Positions 8,576 to 17,306 are shown, counted from the stretch's first letter. The stretch is 42,795 bases of DNA from Lentisphaeria bacterium UBA4640 (GCA_002405835.1 DHMO01000056.1:1-42795), one strand, 5' to 3'. Program-made: numbers and translations. The notes: generated from the letters alone by a model not told the origin.

Positions 8576-9441
8576 CAACCGAAACTGTTCTGAAACCGCG
8601 CGGACTTTTCCTGCGCAAACTCAAAAACTTCACGGTCATCGGCGTCTCCGCGTCCGGAACCGTGATCGCGGCGGTGTTCCTCATCTGGATTCTCTGGACG
8701 ATTCTCCGCAACGGTGCGGAATCGCTCTCCGTTGAATTCCTCACACAGCCGACAAAACCCTACGGCGTTCCGGGCGGCGGCATGCTCAATGCGATCCTCG
8801 GAACCGCGCTCATCACCCTCGCGGCAACCCTGCTCGCCGTCCCCGCCGGCATGCTCGGCGGAGTCTGCCTCTCCGAATTCGCTCGAAGCTCAATATTCGG
8901 AAACGCCGTCCGCTTCTCTGCAAACGTCATGATGGGAATGCCTTCCATCATCGTCGGACTCTTCATCTACACGCTGATTGTCATGACGACCGGGAAGTTC
9001 TCCGGCTTTGCAGGTTCAGTCGCTCTGGCAATCATCATGTTTCCCGTCATTCTGCGCACAACCGAAGACATGCTCTGCATGGTTCCGAACGCGCTCCGCG
9101 AATCCGCGCTGGCAATCGGCGCGCCGCGCTGGCGCATCACCCTCGCAGTCGTCTTCCGCTCCGCGAAAAGCGGACTCATGACGGGCGTCCTGCTCGCCGT
9201 GGCGCGTGTCGCCGGCGAAACCGCGCCGCTGCTCTTCACCGCGCTCACCAGCGACGCCTGGCCGACCGGGTTCTTCACCCAGCCGACCGCCAACCTCACG
9301 GTCACCATGACGGAATATGCGACGAACTCGCCGTTTGAAACCATGCACATCCGCGCATGGGGCGCCGCTCTCATCATCACCGTCGCCGTCCTCGCACTCA
9401 ACATTCTTTGCAGAACCATATTCAGGGAGAAAAAATCATGA
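8572..9441 (+). CDS. pstA: Phosphate ABC transporter permease PstA
   Basis: A 289-aa inner-membrane permease that pairs with PstC to form the phosphate channel. The family phrases FLTQPTKPYGVPGGGMLNAI and AIGAPRWRITLAVVFRSAKS (ATPase-docking EAA loop), then VARVAGETAPLLFTAL, are all present. Hydrophobic segments fit six membrane helices. The start codon overlaps the pstC stop (ATGA), and its own stop overlaps the pstB start, showing tight translational coupling. Confidence 0.96.
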   Translation: MTTETVLKPRGLFLRKLKNFTVIGVSASGTVIAAVFLIWILWTILRNGAESLSVEFLTQPTKPYGVPGGGMLNAILGTALITLAATLLAVPAGMLGGVCLSEFARSSIFGNAVRFSANVMMGMPSIIVGLFIYTLIVMTTGKFSGFAGSVALAIIMFPVILRTTEDMLCMVPNALRESALAIGAPRWRITLAVVFRSAKSGLMTGVLLAVARVAGETAPLLFTALTSDAWPTGFFTQPTANLTVTMTEYATNSPFETMHIRAWGAALIITVAVLALNILCRTIFREKKS

Positions 9442-10223
9442 CGGACACCCCCGCAGTTCCTCAGGGCGAAGAGGTAAAAATCTCCGTCCGGAACCTCAAC
9501 TTCTACTACGGCGCGCACCAGGCGCTCTTTGACAACAACATCGAAATCTACAAAAACCGCGTCACCGCAGTCATCGGCCCTTCCGGATGCGGAAAATCCA
9601 CGCACCTGCGCATCTACAACCGCATCTACGAACTCTACCGCGAACAGCACGCCGAAGGAGAAATCCGCATCGACGGCGAAAACATTCTCGCCCCGGGAAC
9701 CGATATCCTCGAACTCCGCCGCAAAGTCGGCATGATCTTCCAGAAACCGACCCCGTTCCCCATGTCCGTCTTCGACAATGTCGCTTACGGGATGCGGCTT
9801 CATTACAACCTCAAACGCTCTGAAATCGCCGACCGCGTCGAACAGAGCCTCCGCGGCGCCGCAATCTGGGACGAAGTCAAGGACAAACTCAAAAAGCCCG
9901 GAACCGCGCTCTCCGGAGGACAGCAGCAGCGTCTCTGCATCGCACGCGCCATCGCGATCCAGCCCGACATCCTGCTCATGGATGAACCGACCTCCGCAAT
10001 CGACCCCATCGGAACTTCCAAGATCGAAGACCTCATCGGGGAACTCAAAAAATCCTTCACCATCGTCATTGTCACACACAACATGCAGCAGGCCGCCCGC
10101 GTTTCCGATTACACCGCATTCTTCTACAAAGGCGTCATCGTGGAATACGGCGACACCCGCCGCATGTTCACCAAACCGCATGAAAAGAAAACCGAAGATT
10201 ACATCACCGGACGCTTCGGCTGA
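9438..10223 (+). CDS. pstB: Phosphate ABC transporter ATP-binding protein PstB
   Basis: A 261-aa ATPase that energises phosphate import. Walker A is GPSGCGKST (residues 47-55); the ABC signature and Walker B are ALSGGQQQRLCIARA and ILLMDEPTSAIDP; the H-loop His is in VIVTHNMQQA. Walker A is followed by HLRIYNRIYEL, where most PstB proteins have FLRTLNRM, and the family Ser/Leu pattern in Walker B is varied to SAIDPIGT. These are conservative changes. I start at the ATG overlapping the pstA stop, because the longer upstream frame lies inside pstA. Confidence 0.96.
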   Translation: MTDTPAVPQGEEVKISVRNLNFYYGAHQALFDNNIEIYKNRVTAVIGPSGCGKSTHLRIYNRIYELYREQHAEGEIRIDGENILAPGTDILELRRKVGMIFQKPTPFPMSVFDNVAYGMRLHYNLKRSEIADRVEQSLRGAAIWDEVKDKLKKPGTALSGGQQQRLCIARAIAIQPDILLMDEPTSAIDPIGTSKIEDLIGELKKSFTIVIVTHNMQQAARVSDYTAFFYKGVIVEYGDTRRMFTKPHEKKTEDYITGRFG

Positions 10224-10250
10224 TCCGGATTCAGAAAGGAGACTTTCAAC

Positions 10251-10937
10251 ATGTCCGTCATTCTCAACAATGAAATTTCCAAACTCAAAAAGAGCATTCT
10301 CACACTCTGCGGCATGGTCGAAAACGCCGTCGCCGACGCCGTCGACGCCGTCATGACCTCCGACCGCAAAAAAGCCGAAGCGGTTATCGACAACGATATC
10401 GAAATCGACCATTTCGAGCTCGATGTGGAAGAGGAATGCCTCAAGATTCTCGCCCTTCACCAGCCCGTCGCCGGAGACCTCCGTTACGTCATCGCCTGCC
10501 TCAAGATGAACAACGACTTGGAACGCATCGGCGACCTCGCGGTGAACATCGCGAAGCGCGCGCTCTCCTTCTACTCCATCCCCATGGCGGAGATTCCCGT
10601 CAACCTGCGTCCCCTCTGCGACTGCACGAAAAATGCGCTCGGCAAGAGCCTCGACGCCCTCATCCGCCTCGACGCCGATCTTGCCGCCGCCGGACTCGCC
10701 TACGACGACGTCATCGACGAGATGAACCGGGAGAACCACGCCAAGCTCATCGAGCTTATGCATCAGCATCCGGAAAACGTCGAACGTTACCTCAACCTCC
10801 TGAACGTCTCGCGTCACCTGGAACGCATCGGCGACTACGCCACCAACATTGATGAAGACGTCATCTACATGGTCAAAGGCGCAATCGTCCGTCACCGCAC
10901 CGGCATCGACGGCGAATTCAAAAAGAAACGGAAATAA
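10251..10937 (+). CDS. phoU: Phosphate-specific transport system accessory protein PhoU
   Basis: A 228-aa all-helical protein made of two three-helix repeats with the metal-binding motifs VIDNDIEIDHFELDVEEECL and later ERIGDYATNIDEDVIYM. The paired phrase LERIGDLAVNIAKRA is diagnostic of PhoU. It restrains Pst transport and PHO signalling when phosphate is plentiful. GAAAGGAGACTTTCAAC precedes the ATG, 27 nt after pstB. No phoB/phoR pair is in the window. A strong terminator follows at once. Confidence 0.96.
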   Translation: MSVILNNEISKLKKSILTLCGMVENAVADAVDAVMTSDRKKAEAVIDNDIEIDHFELDVEEECLKILALHQPVAGDLRYVIACLKMNNDLERIGDLAVNIAKRALSFYSIPMAEIPVNLRPLCDCTKNALGKSLDALIRLDADLAAAGLAYDDVIDEMNRENHAKLIELMHQHPENVERYLNLLNVSRHLERIGDYATNIDEDVIYMVKGAIVRHRTGIDGEFKKKRK

Positions 10938-10944
10938 CAATTTT

Positions 10945-10981
10945 CCCGCAGTTTTCCTTCATGGAATCTGCGGGATTTTTT
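10945..10981 (+). terminator. Rho-independent terminator of pstSCAB-phoU
   Basis: The stem is CCCGCAG (10945-10951) with CTGCGGG (10968-10974), with an inner TTCC/GGAA pairing, followed by ATTTTTTT. On the other strand the hairpin lies just past the end of the minus-strand hydrolase and is followed by AAAATTG, so it may serve both directions weakly. Confidence 0.88.
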
Positions 10982-11005
10982 CATAAACGCCAGCGAAACC
11001 GCATA

Positions 11006-14000
11006 TCACGGATACACGACTTCAAAATACGGAGTTCCGTATTCGAGCTTGCCCGTATCAAGCGCAAACTGCAGCCGTCCGTCTTTGAGCGTCACCGGGA
11101 TTTCGCATTCCCGGGAACCGCTCAGATTCAGCGCATAAACGGACGGAAGACCTTTGGCGCCGTTCGCGAGCGAGAAACGGAACTGTCCGGCGCGCATCAC
11201 CTGCTGAATGTCGCCGACATCCAGCTCCGCATCGAAATTCTCTGTCGAAAAAACCGCGTGTTCCGCTGCGAACATGGTTCCGACGACCACAAGAACCCGT
11301 TTGGAAGCCGCAAGGCTCTTTTCATTTTCAAGCGAAATCGCCGCAATCGTGCACGGCGTGCTGACCGACTCCACCGACAAGGCGGAAAGGTTCACCGGTT
11401 CGCTCTTTTTCAATACTGCGGACTGGAACTTCGGAGTATCCACCGTCAGCGTGTTCTTTTTGATGTTCATGCAGATTTCCCCCGTTTCACTCTGGAGAAT
11501 TCCCGCGTTCACATCCGTTTTATTGCTCCCGGAGAGAATTCCGGCTTTGCGGAGATTCGCAACCTGCTCGCGCAGAATCCGCGTGTTCTGGTCCGATTCC
11601 TCGCTCAATTCCACATACATTCCCATGCCTTTCGCTCCGACAAACGCCTGCGGTTCGACATTGAGATCCGCAACCGGATTCTCCGCGTTCCGGTAATCCG
11701 AACCGATACGCGTCAGCATGCTCAGCAGATTGTAGCCGCTTCCGATCGCCCCTGTGTACTCAATGGAATCAAGATCCTTTTCCGGAACATGGAACGATAC
11801 GGCGTGTTTCGCGCTCTGAATGTCCCCGCGCTGCCAGCCGAATGCGCAGAAGAGCGAATTCATCACCGCCGCCAGATTCTCGCCGCTGTCAAAATCCCAC
11901 GGCTGGAACGGCGCATGGAGCATCCGCACAAGATTTGCATGAGGAGCCAGAATCTGCCAGTCCTGCAGACTCGCATATGCCGCCCACATCGGCGCGGCTT
12001 CGTGCGAATAACGGTTGAACCCGTTATGAGAATACTCCGTCATGAAGAACGGCTTGCCGAACACACGCGTCGCCGCCGCGCGCCCGATGTAGTTGTTCTG
12101 AACGATCGAGGAATCCTGACCGACAACAACCATGGTATTGCGCAGCCAGCCGCCGAACGTCAGACGCTGTTTATAGGTCGGCGGATAGAGCTTTGTCATG
12201 CCCGGATGCGCATGATAGGTGTGCATTGCAACGGCGTTGAAATCCGCGCGGGCGTCGCCTTCCAGATTGCGCATGTACATATCCCAGTTCGTAACAAAAC
12301 CCTTGAATCCTGACTCCTTCACCGCGTTCAGGTAGAACGCGTTCATCTCGTGGATTTTTCCGCGCAGATACTTCCGCGCGGCCTCGCCGTCCGGAGTCGC
12401 CGACTTGAGGAGCTGTCCGTTAAACTCCGGAACCGACGCGGGATTCTGCGGGTTGCGGTGCTTCCGCCAGTCCGGTGTAAAAAACGTAATCTGACGGCTG
12501 TTGAAGTTGAAAAGATGCTCCTGCTCGTTGTAGCAGGTGATGCCGATCAGCTGCGGATCGTCGATCAACGCCTTTCCCGTATACGGATTCGGCGTTTTCA
12601 GCAGATAATCGAACCCGGCTTTCCAGTGATTGCGGTACTGCGGATCAAAAAACATGCGGTAACGACCATAACTCTCCGGCCCGTTCGTATTCATCACCGC
12701 TTCCGTAAACAGACCGGTCGAGGTGAAGATATCCAGCATCACATAGACTCCGCGGTCGCGCAGGCACTTCAGGAAATACCAGTAGCGGTCCGCAGCGCCT
12801 TTATTGATCGGAAGCCCGGCGGCGCTCTGCGCCATCGGAACTTCCGTAACGTACTTTCTGTCTTTCCCCTGTTTCGGGAGCCCGCCGTTGCCCACGAGCA
12901 TTCCGTCCAGGAAGTGGAAGCGCAGAATATTCATTCCGGAAAGAGCAATCTGCTCCGCATAATCCTCCAGTTCCGCTTTGCTTGCAGTGACGAAACCGAG
13001 GGTCCATTCGCCGGGCATGAAGTTGAATCCGCGCAGACGCACAGGCTCGCCCGGCGCGTTTTCAAAATAGAGCCGTCCCGTACCGTCCGCTTTGAGACGC
13101 CCGGATTTGTCAATATCATACTTCTTCACATATTGAGAAAGGTCAAGCGCGGAACCGGGAATCCGCTTCCACTGGTCGATGCGCTTTCCGCGCAGTTCCC
13201 CTTTAATCCAGACGGCGCTCTTGTCCGTCTTCACCGGACGCCACTCTCTGCCGCGGACAATCTGCGTAATCCGGCTGAGTTTTTCGCGGAACGGAACCTT
13301 TCCGCAGACAAATTTCCATCCGGCGGAACCGCTCAGAACGCGGACAGCAATGATGTTTTTCCCTTTTTTCACCGGAAAATTGAAGACGTGGTCCGTCGGA
13401 AGAAACGTTTCTTCGCGGTTTCCTGTCACCAGCGTATCGTAAACCGTTTTCCCGTTGACAATGAATTCAAACCAGTAATCCGCCGCGCAGCCGATCTGCA
13501 TGGTTCCGGCTTCCGCCGATTCAAATTCATTGAAGAAAACGGCTTCCATCTTCGGCTTGGTTGCTTTTCCAGCTTCCGTAAGAACAAAAGCGTTCTCCTT
13601 GAATACAACAGTCTCTCCGGCGACGCCGCCCAGGCTCTGCGGAACAGAAGTCAGCCCGCCGAGTTTCACATTTTTCAGATCCGGGGAACGGAACAGCGTC
13701 CATTTGGAATTCAGGGCAAGCGGAAGGAAGTTTTCCAGTTTCTCGAATTTGACCGATCCAAGATAAACGGTCGTTCCCTCCGGCAGCGCCCCAACCATGA
13801 TTGTCGGCGTGCGCATTGCACAATTGAAATCTCCATTTACCGTGAATTCCCGCGTAACGGTTCGCCATTCGCTCGAAACAGTAAACTCCTTCGGAGAGTT
13901 CCCGATGGTCTTCCACGGAGAATCCTGCTGAATGCAGCTCGACATTGCCTTGCCTTCGCGATCCGCGCGAATCTGGAAACTGTAGCGGCATTTCATCCCG

Positions 14001-14257
14001 GGCGTAAGGTTTTGATCCGAAACAAAGCCGATCATCAGGCTCCATGCAACAGGATCTTTCGCCAGTTTTTTGATGACGAATTCCCCTGCTGGGTCCCCTT
14101 CCGGAGTCTTCACATCCGGCGACACATGATACTCAATATTTTCCCGCGGATACTGAAGCCCCGGAACTTTCGCCTCTTTGAAATTCCATTCTTTCAGAAC
14201 TTCCGCGGAGAGCACAACCGCCGCTCCGCAAAGCAATGCTGTCAAAAATTTCTTCAT
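11006..14257 (-). CDS. Secreted 1083-aa clan GH-A-like glycoside hydrolase with N-terminal binding domain
   Basis: It has a signal peptide (MKKFLTALLCGAAVVLSA), a CBM4/9-like domain at about 20-172 that is nearly identical to the preceding stand-alone protein, and a second jelly-roll region at about 185-350. The catalytic TIM barrel (about 400-800) has RGFNFMPGEWTLGF, acid/base Glu578 in CYNEQEH and nucleophile candidate Glu741 in FFMTEYSHNGFNRY. The pattern is closest to GH5/GH2-type clan GH-A enzymes; the family and substrate are unresolved. I start at ATG 14257, preceded by GCGGAGAAATAAGC, 2 nt after the upstream stop, rather than at the longer in-frame start inside that gene. It is the last gene of the locus 2 operon. 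Confidence 0.85.
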   Translation of the reverse strand: MKKFLTALLCGAAVVLSAEVLKEWNFKEAKVPGLQYPRENIEYHVSPDVKTPEGDPAGEFVIKKLAKDPVAWSLMIGFVSDQNLTPGMKCRYSFQIRADREGKAMSSCIQQDSPWKTIGNSPKEFTVSSEWRTVTREFTVNGDFNCAMRTPTIMVGALPEGTTVYLGSVKFEKLENFLPLALNSKWTLFRSPDLKNVKLGGLTSVPQSLGGVAGETVVFKENAFVLTEAGKATKPKMEAVFFNEFESAEAGTMQIGCAADYWFEFIVNGKTVYDTLVTGNREETFLPTDHVFNFPVKKGKNIIAVRVLSGSAGWKFVCGKVPFREKLSRITQIVRGREWRPVKTDKSAVWIKGELRGKRIDQWKRIPGSALDLSQYVKKYDIDKSGRLKADGTGRLYFENAPGEPVRLRGFNFMPGEWTLGFVTASKAELEDYAEQIALSGMNILRFHFLDGMLVGNGGLPKQGKDRKYVTEVPMAQSAAGLPINKGAADRYWYFLKCLRDRGVYVMLDIFTSTGLFTEAVMNTNGPESYGRYRMFFDPQYRNHWKAGFDYLLKTPNPYTGKALIDDPQLIGITCYNEQEHLFNFNSRQITFFTPDWRKHRNPQNPASVPEFNGQLLKSATPDGEAARKYLRGKIHEMNAFYLNAVKESGFKGFVTNWDMYMRNLEGDARADFNAVAMHTYHAHPGMTKLYPPTYKQRLTFGGWLRNTMVVVGQDSSIVQNNYIGRAAATRVFGKPFFMTEYSHNGFNRYSHEAAPMWAAYASLQDWQILAPHANLVRMLHAPFQPWDFDSGENLAAVMNSLFCAFGWQRGDIQSAKHAVSFHVPEKDLDSIEYTGAIGSGYNLLSMLTRIGSDYRNAENPVADLNVEPQAFVGAKGMGMYVELSEESDQNTRILREQVANLRKAGILSGSNKTDVNAGILQSETGEICMNIKKNTLTVDTPKFQSAVLKKSEPVNLSALSVESVSTPCTIAAISLENEKSLAASKRVLVVVGTMFAAEHAVFSTENFDAELDVGDIQQVMRAGQFRFSLANGAKGLPSVYALNLSGSRECEIPVTLKDGRLQFALDTGKLEYGTPYFEVVYP

Positions 14258-14796
14258 GCTTATTTCTCCGCAGAAATGCATTCCATTTTAACCGACCCGA
14301 TATAAACGGTCGTTCCCTCCGGCAGCGCCCCGACCATGATTGTCGGTGTGCGCATTGCACAATTGAAATCGCCGTTTACCGTAAATTCCCGCGTAACCGT
14401 CTGCCACTCTTTCGAAACGGTGAACTCCTTCGGAGAATTCCCAATGGTCTTCCACGGAGAATCCTGCTGAATGCAGCTCGACATCGCCTTGCCCTCACGA
14501 TCCGCGCGAATCTGGAAACTGTAACGGCATTTCATTCCGGGCGTAAGATTCTGATCCGAAACGAAACCGATCATCAGGCTCCATGCAACAGGATCTTTCG
14601 CCACTTTTTTGATGACGAATTCCCCTGCGGATTCACCTTCAGGAGTCTTCACATCCGGCGATACGCGGTATACAATATTCCCGTACGGATACTGAAGCCC
14701 CGGAACTTTCGCCTCTTTGAAATTCCATTCTTTCAGAACATCCGCGGAGAGCAAAACCGCCGCTCCGCAAAGCAGTGCAGTCAAAAGTTTTTTCAT
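13741..14796 (-). repeat. Tandem 0.5-kb direct repeat (binding-domain duplication)
   Basis: About 508 nt at 13750-14257 match 14289-14796 at a constant offset of 539 nt with no indels. By eye about nine in ten bases agree. Similarity begins exactly at the two ATG codons and fades at 13741-13750 / 14280-14289, so the repeat covers a single signal peptide plus domain. Confidence 0.9.
14260..14796 (-). CDS. Stand-alone secreted CBM4/9-like domain, duplicate of the next gene's N-terminus
   Basis: A 178-aa protein: signal peptide MKKLLTALLCGAAVLLSA, then one jelly-roll domain beginning DVLKEWNFKEAKVPGLQYP. It differs from the first ~170 residues of the downstream 1083-aa hydrolase at only about 14 positions, and the DNA aligns without gaps at an offset of 539 nt. 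After the shared SVK strand it ends in MECISAEK, where the hydrolase continues. It probably binds the same glycan in free form. AGGAAAGGGATTTATT precedes the ATG. The stop lies 2 nt before the hydrolase start, so translation is likely coupled. Confidence 0.88.
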   Translation of the reverse strand: MKKLLTALLCGAAVLLSADVLKEWNFKEAKVPGLQYPYGNIVYRVSPDVKTPEGESAGEFVIKKVAKDPVAWSLMIGFVSDQNLTPGMKCRYSFQIRADREGKAMSSCIQQDSPWKTIGNSPKEFTVSKEWQTVTREFTVNGDFNCAMRTPTIMVGALPEGTTVYIGSVKMECISAEK

Positions 14797-14826
14797 AATA
14801 AATCCCTTTCCTTTTTTCGGGTTGAA

Positions 14827-15666
14827 TTACCGGTATGTATACCAGAAACGGCAGGACGCGCAGCCGCCGTCGATACTGTTGATATTATGTGAGCAGGTGA
14901 CGGATCCGTATCCGATGCTTCCCACATGGCCGTCGAAATAGAGCACATTGTTGCGGAGCTGGTGCCCCCACGCCCCCTGCTGGGAAGCCGTCGGGTTTCC
15001 GATCGTCGAATCTTTCTTGAACTGCTTGACGCCTTCCGTCCAGAACCCCTTGCTGGAAGGATTCTTCACTTTGGTCAGCCGGTGAACCCAGCAATTCCCG
15101 CTTTGTACAGCGCCTGCGGAATTATCGCTGAATACCATTCCGTAAATCTCAAAAAACTCCAGATGCGGCGTCTACGCGTTGTTCGGACAAGTGCAGAGCA
15201 GGCTTGTGGTCTGAGCCGCCTGTTTTTTGCTGTACGCGGAACTGCAGACTTTGGAAACCGGAACCCGCGGACTCTGCCAGGCGCAGACGGGATTCGGTTT
15301 GTCCGGCGAAACTTTCAGTCCGGTCGCTTCAAAGATGTAGGAGATTTCCCCTGCGGTTTCATTGCTCCACCCCGCGGTGTAGCAATACAGGGTTCCCCAG
15401 TTGCCGGCATTCATGATCCGGATGTTGTCATCATTGTCGTTCATGTATCCCATCACAGCAAGCGAAAGCTGCTTGAACCCGTTGACGCAGGTAATTGCCC
15501 GCGCCTTTTCCCGTGCCGCATTCAAAGCGGGCAGCAGCATCCCGGCGAGGATGGCGATGATCGCAATCGTTACAAGGAGTTCTATAAGCGTGAAGCCGCA
15601 GGCTTTACGCTTGTTTGGCCGGCCAAACAAGCCGAATTTCCATTTCCCCATTTTCAGATTTTTCAT
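14827..15666 (-). pseudogene. Pseudopilin interrupted by one in-frame TAG codon
   Basis: From ATG 15666 (strong AAGGAGG upstream) the frame encodes MKNLKMGKWKFGLFGRPNK, then CGFTLIELLVTIAIIAILAG with a canonical Gly before FTLIE, and runs to SLLCTCPNNA, where a TAG (15172-15174) stops it after 164 aa. The same frame then stays open for 114 more codons to TAA at 14827. That part contains EIYGMVFSDN and HQLRNNVLYFDG, a perfect H-X9-DG motif of the pseudopilin family. The open frame and conserved tail argue for a very recent nonsense mutation, sequence error, or read-through, not an old pseudogene. It lies between the ADP-ribosylglycohydrolase-like gene (16 nt) and the binding domain (30 nt). 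Confidence 0.85.
15588..15632. repeat. Two adjoining palindromes in the pseudopilin leader
   Basis: A perfect 24-nt palindrome at 15609-15632 (half-site GCTTGTTTGGCC) directly abuts a hairpin at 15588-15610 (GCGTGAAGCC, loop GCA, GGCTTTACGC; one non-Watson-Crick pair). Both are inside the coding sequence, between the start codon and the FTLIELL helix. Confidence 0.85.
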
Positions 15667-15682
15667 CTTTCATTCCTCCTTT

Positions 15683-17245
15683 TTATTGTTTTATGTTGCT
15701 TGCAAATTTTGCAAGAAGATTTTTGCATCTCCGTTTTTCTTCCCAGAGCAGATAATTGCCCTCTTCATTCCAGTGCGAAGTGTTCAGAACCGCGCTTCCG
15801 TTCTTCACGAACGGAAGCTGGATAATATCCGGACAGAGATGTCCCGCACGGGTAACCGAAACCGGAACCAGTGTCAGCGGCTCCCGAAGCGAACCGGGAA
15901 GAAGCGTCATGGAAACCGTGCTGTGGAATGGAGAGAACATCACCGGACTGCCCTGCCATCCTTCCGGAAGCGAAGGGACAACCGAGAGAAGCTCCAGCTC
16001 AGCAAAATCCATAAATCCATGAATTTTCAGCCGGACAGGCTTTCCCTCTTCCACAACGCAGGAACCGTCTTCAAATTCAAAATGGAGTGTTCCATACGGC
16101 AAATCATAAATGAGTTCATTGCTCTTCTTGTGCCCGAGCGCATCACGGGTGTTGCGAAGGATTTCCTCATTCAGGAGTTCCGGCGAATCAGGAAAAGTCG
16201 TCCGGTCGGAAAAAGCAAGCAGTTCTGGATCTTCAAACGCGGCGAGCTCCGCACAGCAGACAACCCGGTCGGTCAGTTCCGTCAGATTTGCCGGAACATT
16301 CAGGAAACAGGACCGTCCGACATTGTCGATGCAACAGGTTTTGATGGCGTCGCCTATCGGAGCGCACCACTTTTCCGGAATACCGCTTCGGCCGTTGATG
16401 ATTCCCAGAATCGCTCCGACCGTTCCCGCGGTGCAGTCCGTATCGTCACCGCAGTTCACGGCCAGCGCAACCGAGCGGCCGAAATTACCTTCTCCGTAAA
16501 GCAGACCGAGCACCACGAATCCGAGATTTCCCGGAGCCTGAAACCAGCCGATATCCGAACTGTCCTCCACGATCCGGTTCCTGGCCTCTGCAAACGGCAG
16601 ATGTTCCTCATAACACGTACGGGCAAGTTCGACCGCGCGTGCAACCCTGCATCCGGGCGGAATAAACGCGAGCCCGATATCAAGCAGTTTCCGGATGTCG
16701 CGTTCCGCAAATGCGGCCGATTCCAGCGCGGCGGTGAAAAGCTCCGCGTAAATGCCTTCCCCTTCATGATCGCAGCAGGCGTCGCAGTACGCAAGCCGGA
16801 CAGCCCGGTGCGGCGAAGCGGGAAAGAGACACGCCCAGATTTCCGACCGTATCCACGCGCCGTTGCTCCACTTCCAGTCGCTGTTGCCGACGCGTCCCGA
16901 CATCGGCGGCAGAATCCCCATGCGGATGTTGCTGCGGCAGACGCCGTACTCGTTCCACGGACCTGTGATGTAATTGTCCCAGTATTCAGCGAGACGGCGT
17001 TCATTCAGCCTACGCACGCCCTCGCGCTCCACCGCGGCAAGCCAGACAAGCTGAAGATCAAGATCGTCGTTCGGGAGAGATTCTCCGTTGATTTCAGGCG
17101 GATAAAACTCGACACTGTTCATTTCCCGGTTGTTTTCCCACGGCGCGCCAAGCGTCCCTCCGATTGTTTTGCCGTACCAGCAGCCGAGAACTTTGTCGCG
17201 GTAGTCCTTCCGGGAGATGGTCCATTCCCCTGTTGCAGTCATCAT
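15683..17245 (-). CDS. ADP-ribosylglycohydrolase-family (DraG-like) protein
   Basis: A 520-aa protein with the DraG/ADP-ribosylglycohydrolase fold in its first ~330 residues: the N-terminal YRDKVLGCWYGKTIGGTLG, the metal-site segment NDDLDLQLVW (59-68), and the second acidic site CGDDTDCTAGTVGAILG (about 265-281). The remaining ~190 residues look like a beta-rich extension (PVRLKIHGFMDFAELE). Classical members remove ADP-ribose from proteins by cleaving N-glycosidic bonds. Here the gene heads a glycan-degradation operon, so a carbohydrate or N-glycoside substrate is possible (inference). No signal peptide is seen. It is transcribed from the consensus promoter at 17278-17306. Confidence 0.82.
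   Translation of the reverse strand: MMTATGEWTISRKDYRDKVLGCWYGKTIGGTLGAPWENNREMNSVEFYPPEINGESLPNDDLDLQLVWLAAVEREGVRRLNERRLAEYWDNYITGPWNEYGVCRSNIRMGILPPMSGRVGNSDWKWSNGAWIRSEIWACLFPASPHRAVRLAYCDACCDHEGEGIYAELFTAALESAAFAERDIRKLLDIGLAFIPPGCRVARAVELARTCYEEHLPFAEARNRIVEDSSDIGWFQAPGNLGFVVLGLLYGEGNFGRSVALAVNCGDDTDCTAGTVGAILGIINGRSGIPEKWCAPIGDAIKTCCIDNVGRSCFLNVPANLTELTDRVVCCAELAAFEDPELLAFSDRTTFPDSPELLNEEILRNTRDALGHKKSNELIYDLPYGTLHFEFEDGSCVVEEGKPVRLKIHGFMDFAELELLSVVPSLPEGWQGSPVMFSPFHSTVSMTLLPGSLREPLTLVPVSVTRAGHLCPDIIQLPFVKNGSAVLNTSHWNEEGNYLLWEEKRRCKNLLAKFASNIKQ
15699..15715. promoter_or_regulatory. Palindrome CTTGCAAATTTTGCAAG, operator-like
   Basis: A 17-nt perfect palindrome inside the last codons of the ADP-ribosylglycohydrolase-like gene and 33 nt before the pseudopilin start. 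Its core GCAAATTTTGC recurs at 40181-40191 upstream of the deacetylase-like gene. Confidence 0.4.
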
Positions 17246-17277
17246 TTAAGCAAGATCCTTTCTTTGATTTTTTTATA

Positions 17278-17306
17278 ATTATATCTCAAAAAATCGAATT
17301 TGTCAA
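17278..17306 (-). promoter_or_regulatory. Consensus sigma-70 promoter of carbohydrate locus 2 operon
   Basis: On the minus strand, TTGACA (17306-17301), a 17-nt spacer and TATAAT (17283-17278) are a perfect match to the housekeeping consensus. The start codon of the ADP-ribosylglycohydrolase-like gene is 32 nt downstream. Confidence 0.9.

Noticed and set aside
8967..10940. 657-codon minus-strand open frame opposite pstA, pstB and phoU
   Set aside because: The opposite strand encodes clear Pst/Phu-type proteins. The frame is a codon-bias shadow rich in Val, Asp and Phe.
12350..14305. 651-codon plus-strand open frame opposite the large hydrolase
   Set aside because: It repeats itself over the domain duplication as expected from antisense reading and has no family features.
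14827..15138. Separate small gene downstream of the pseudopilin TAG
   Set aside because: It has no ribosome binding site, shares the exact frame of the pseudopilin and carries that family's H-X9-DG tail, so it is the second part of one gene.
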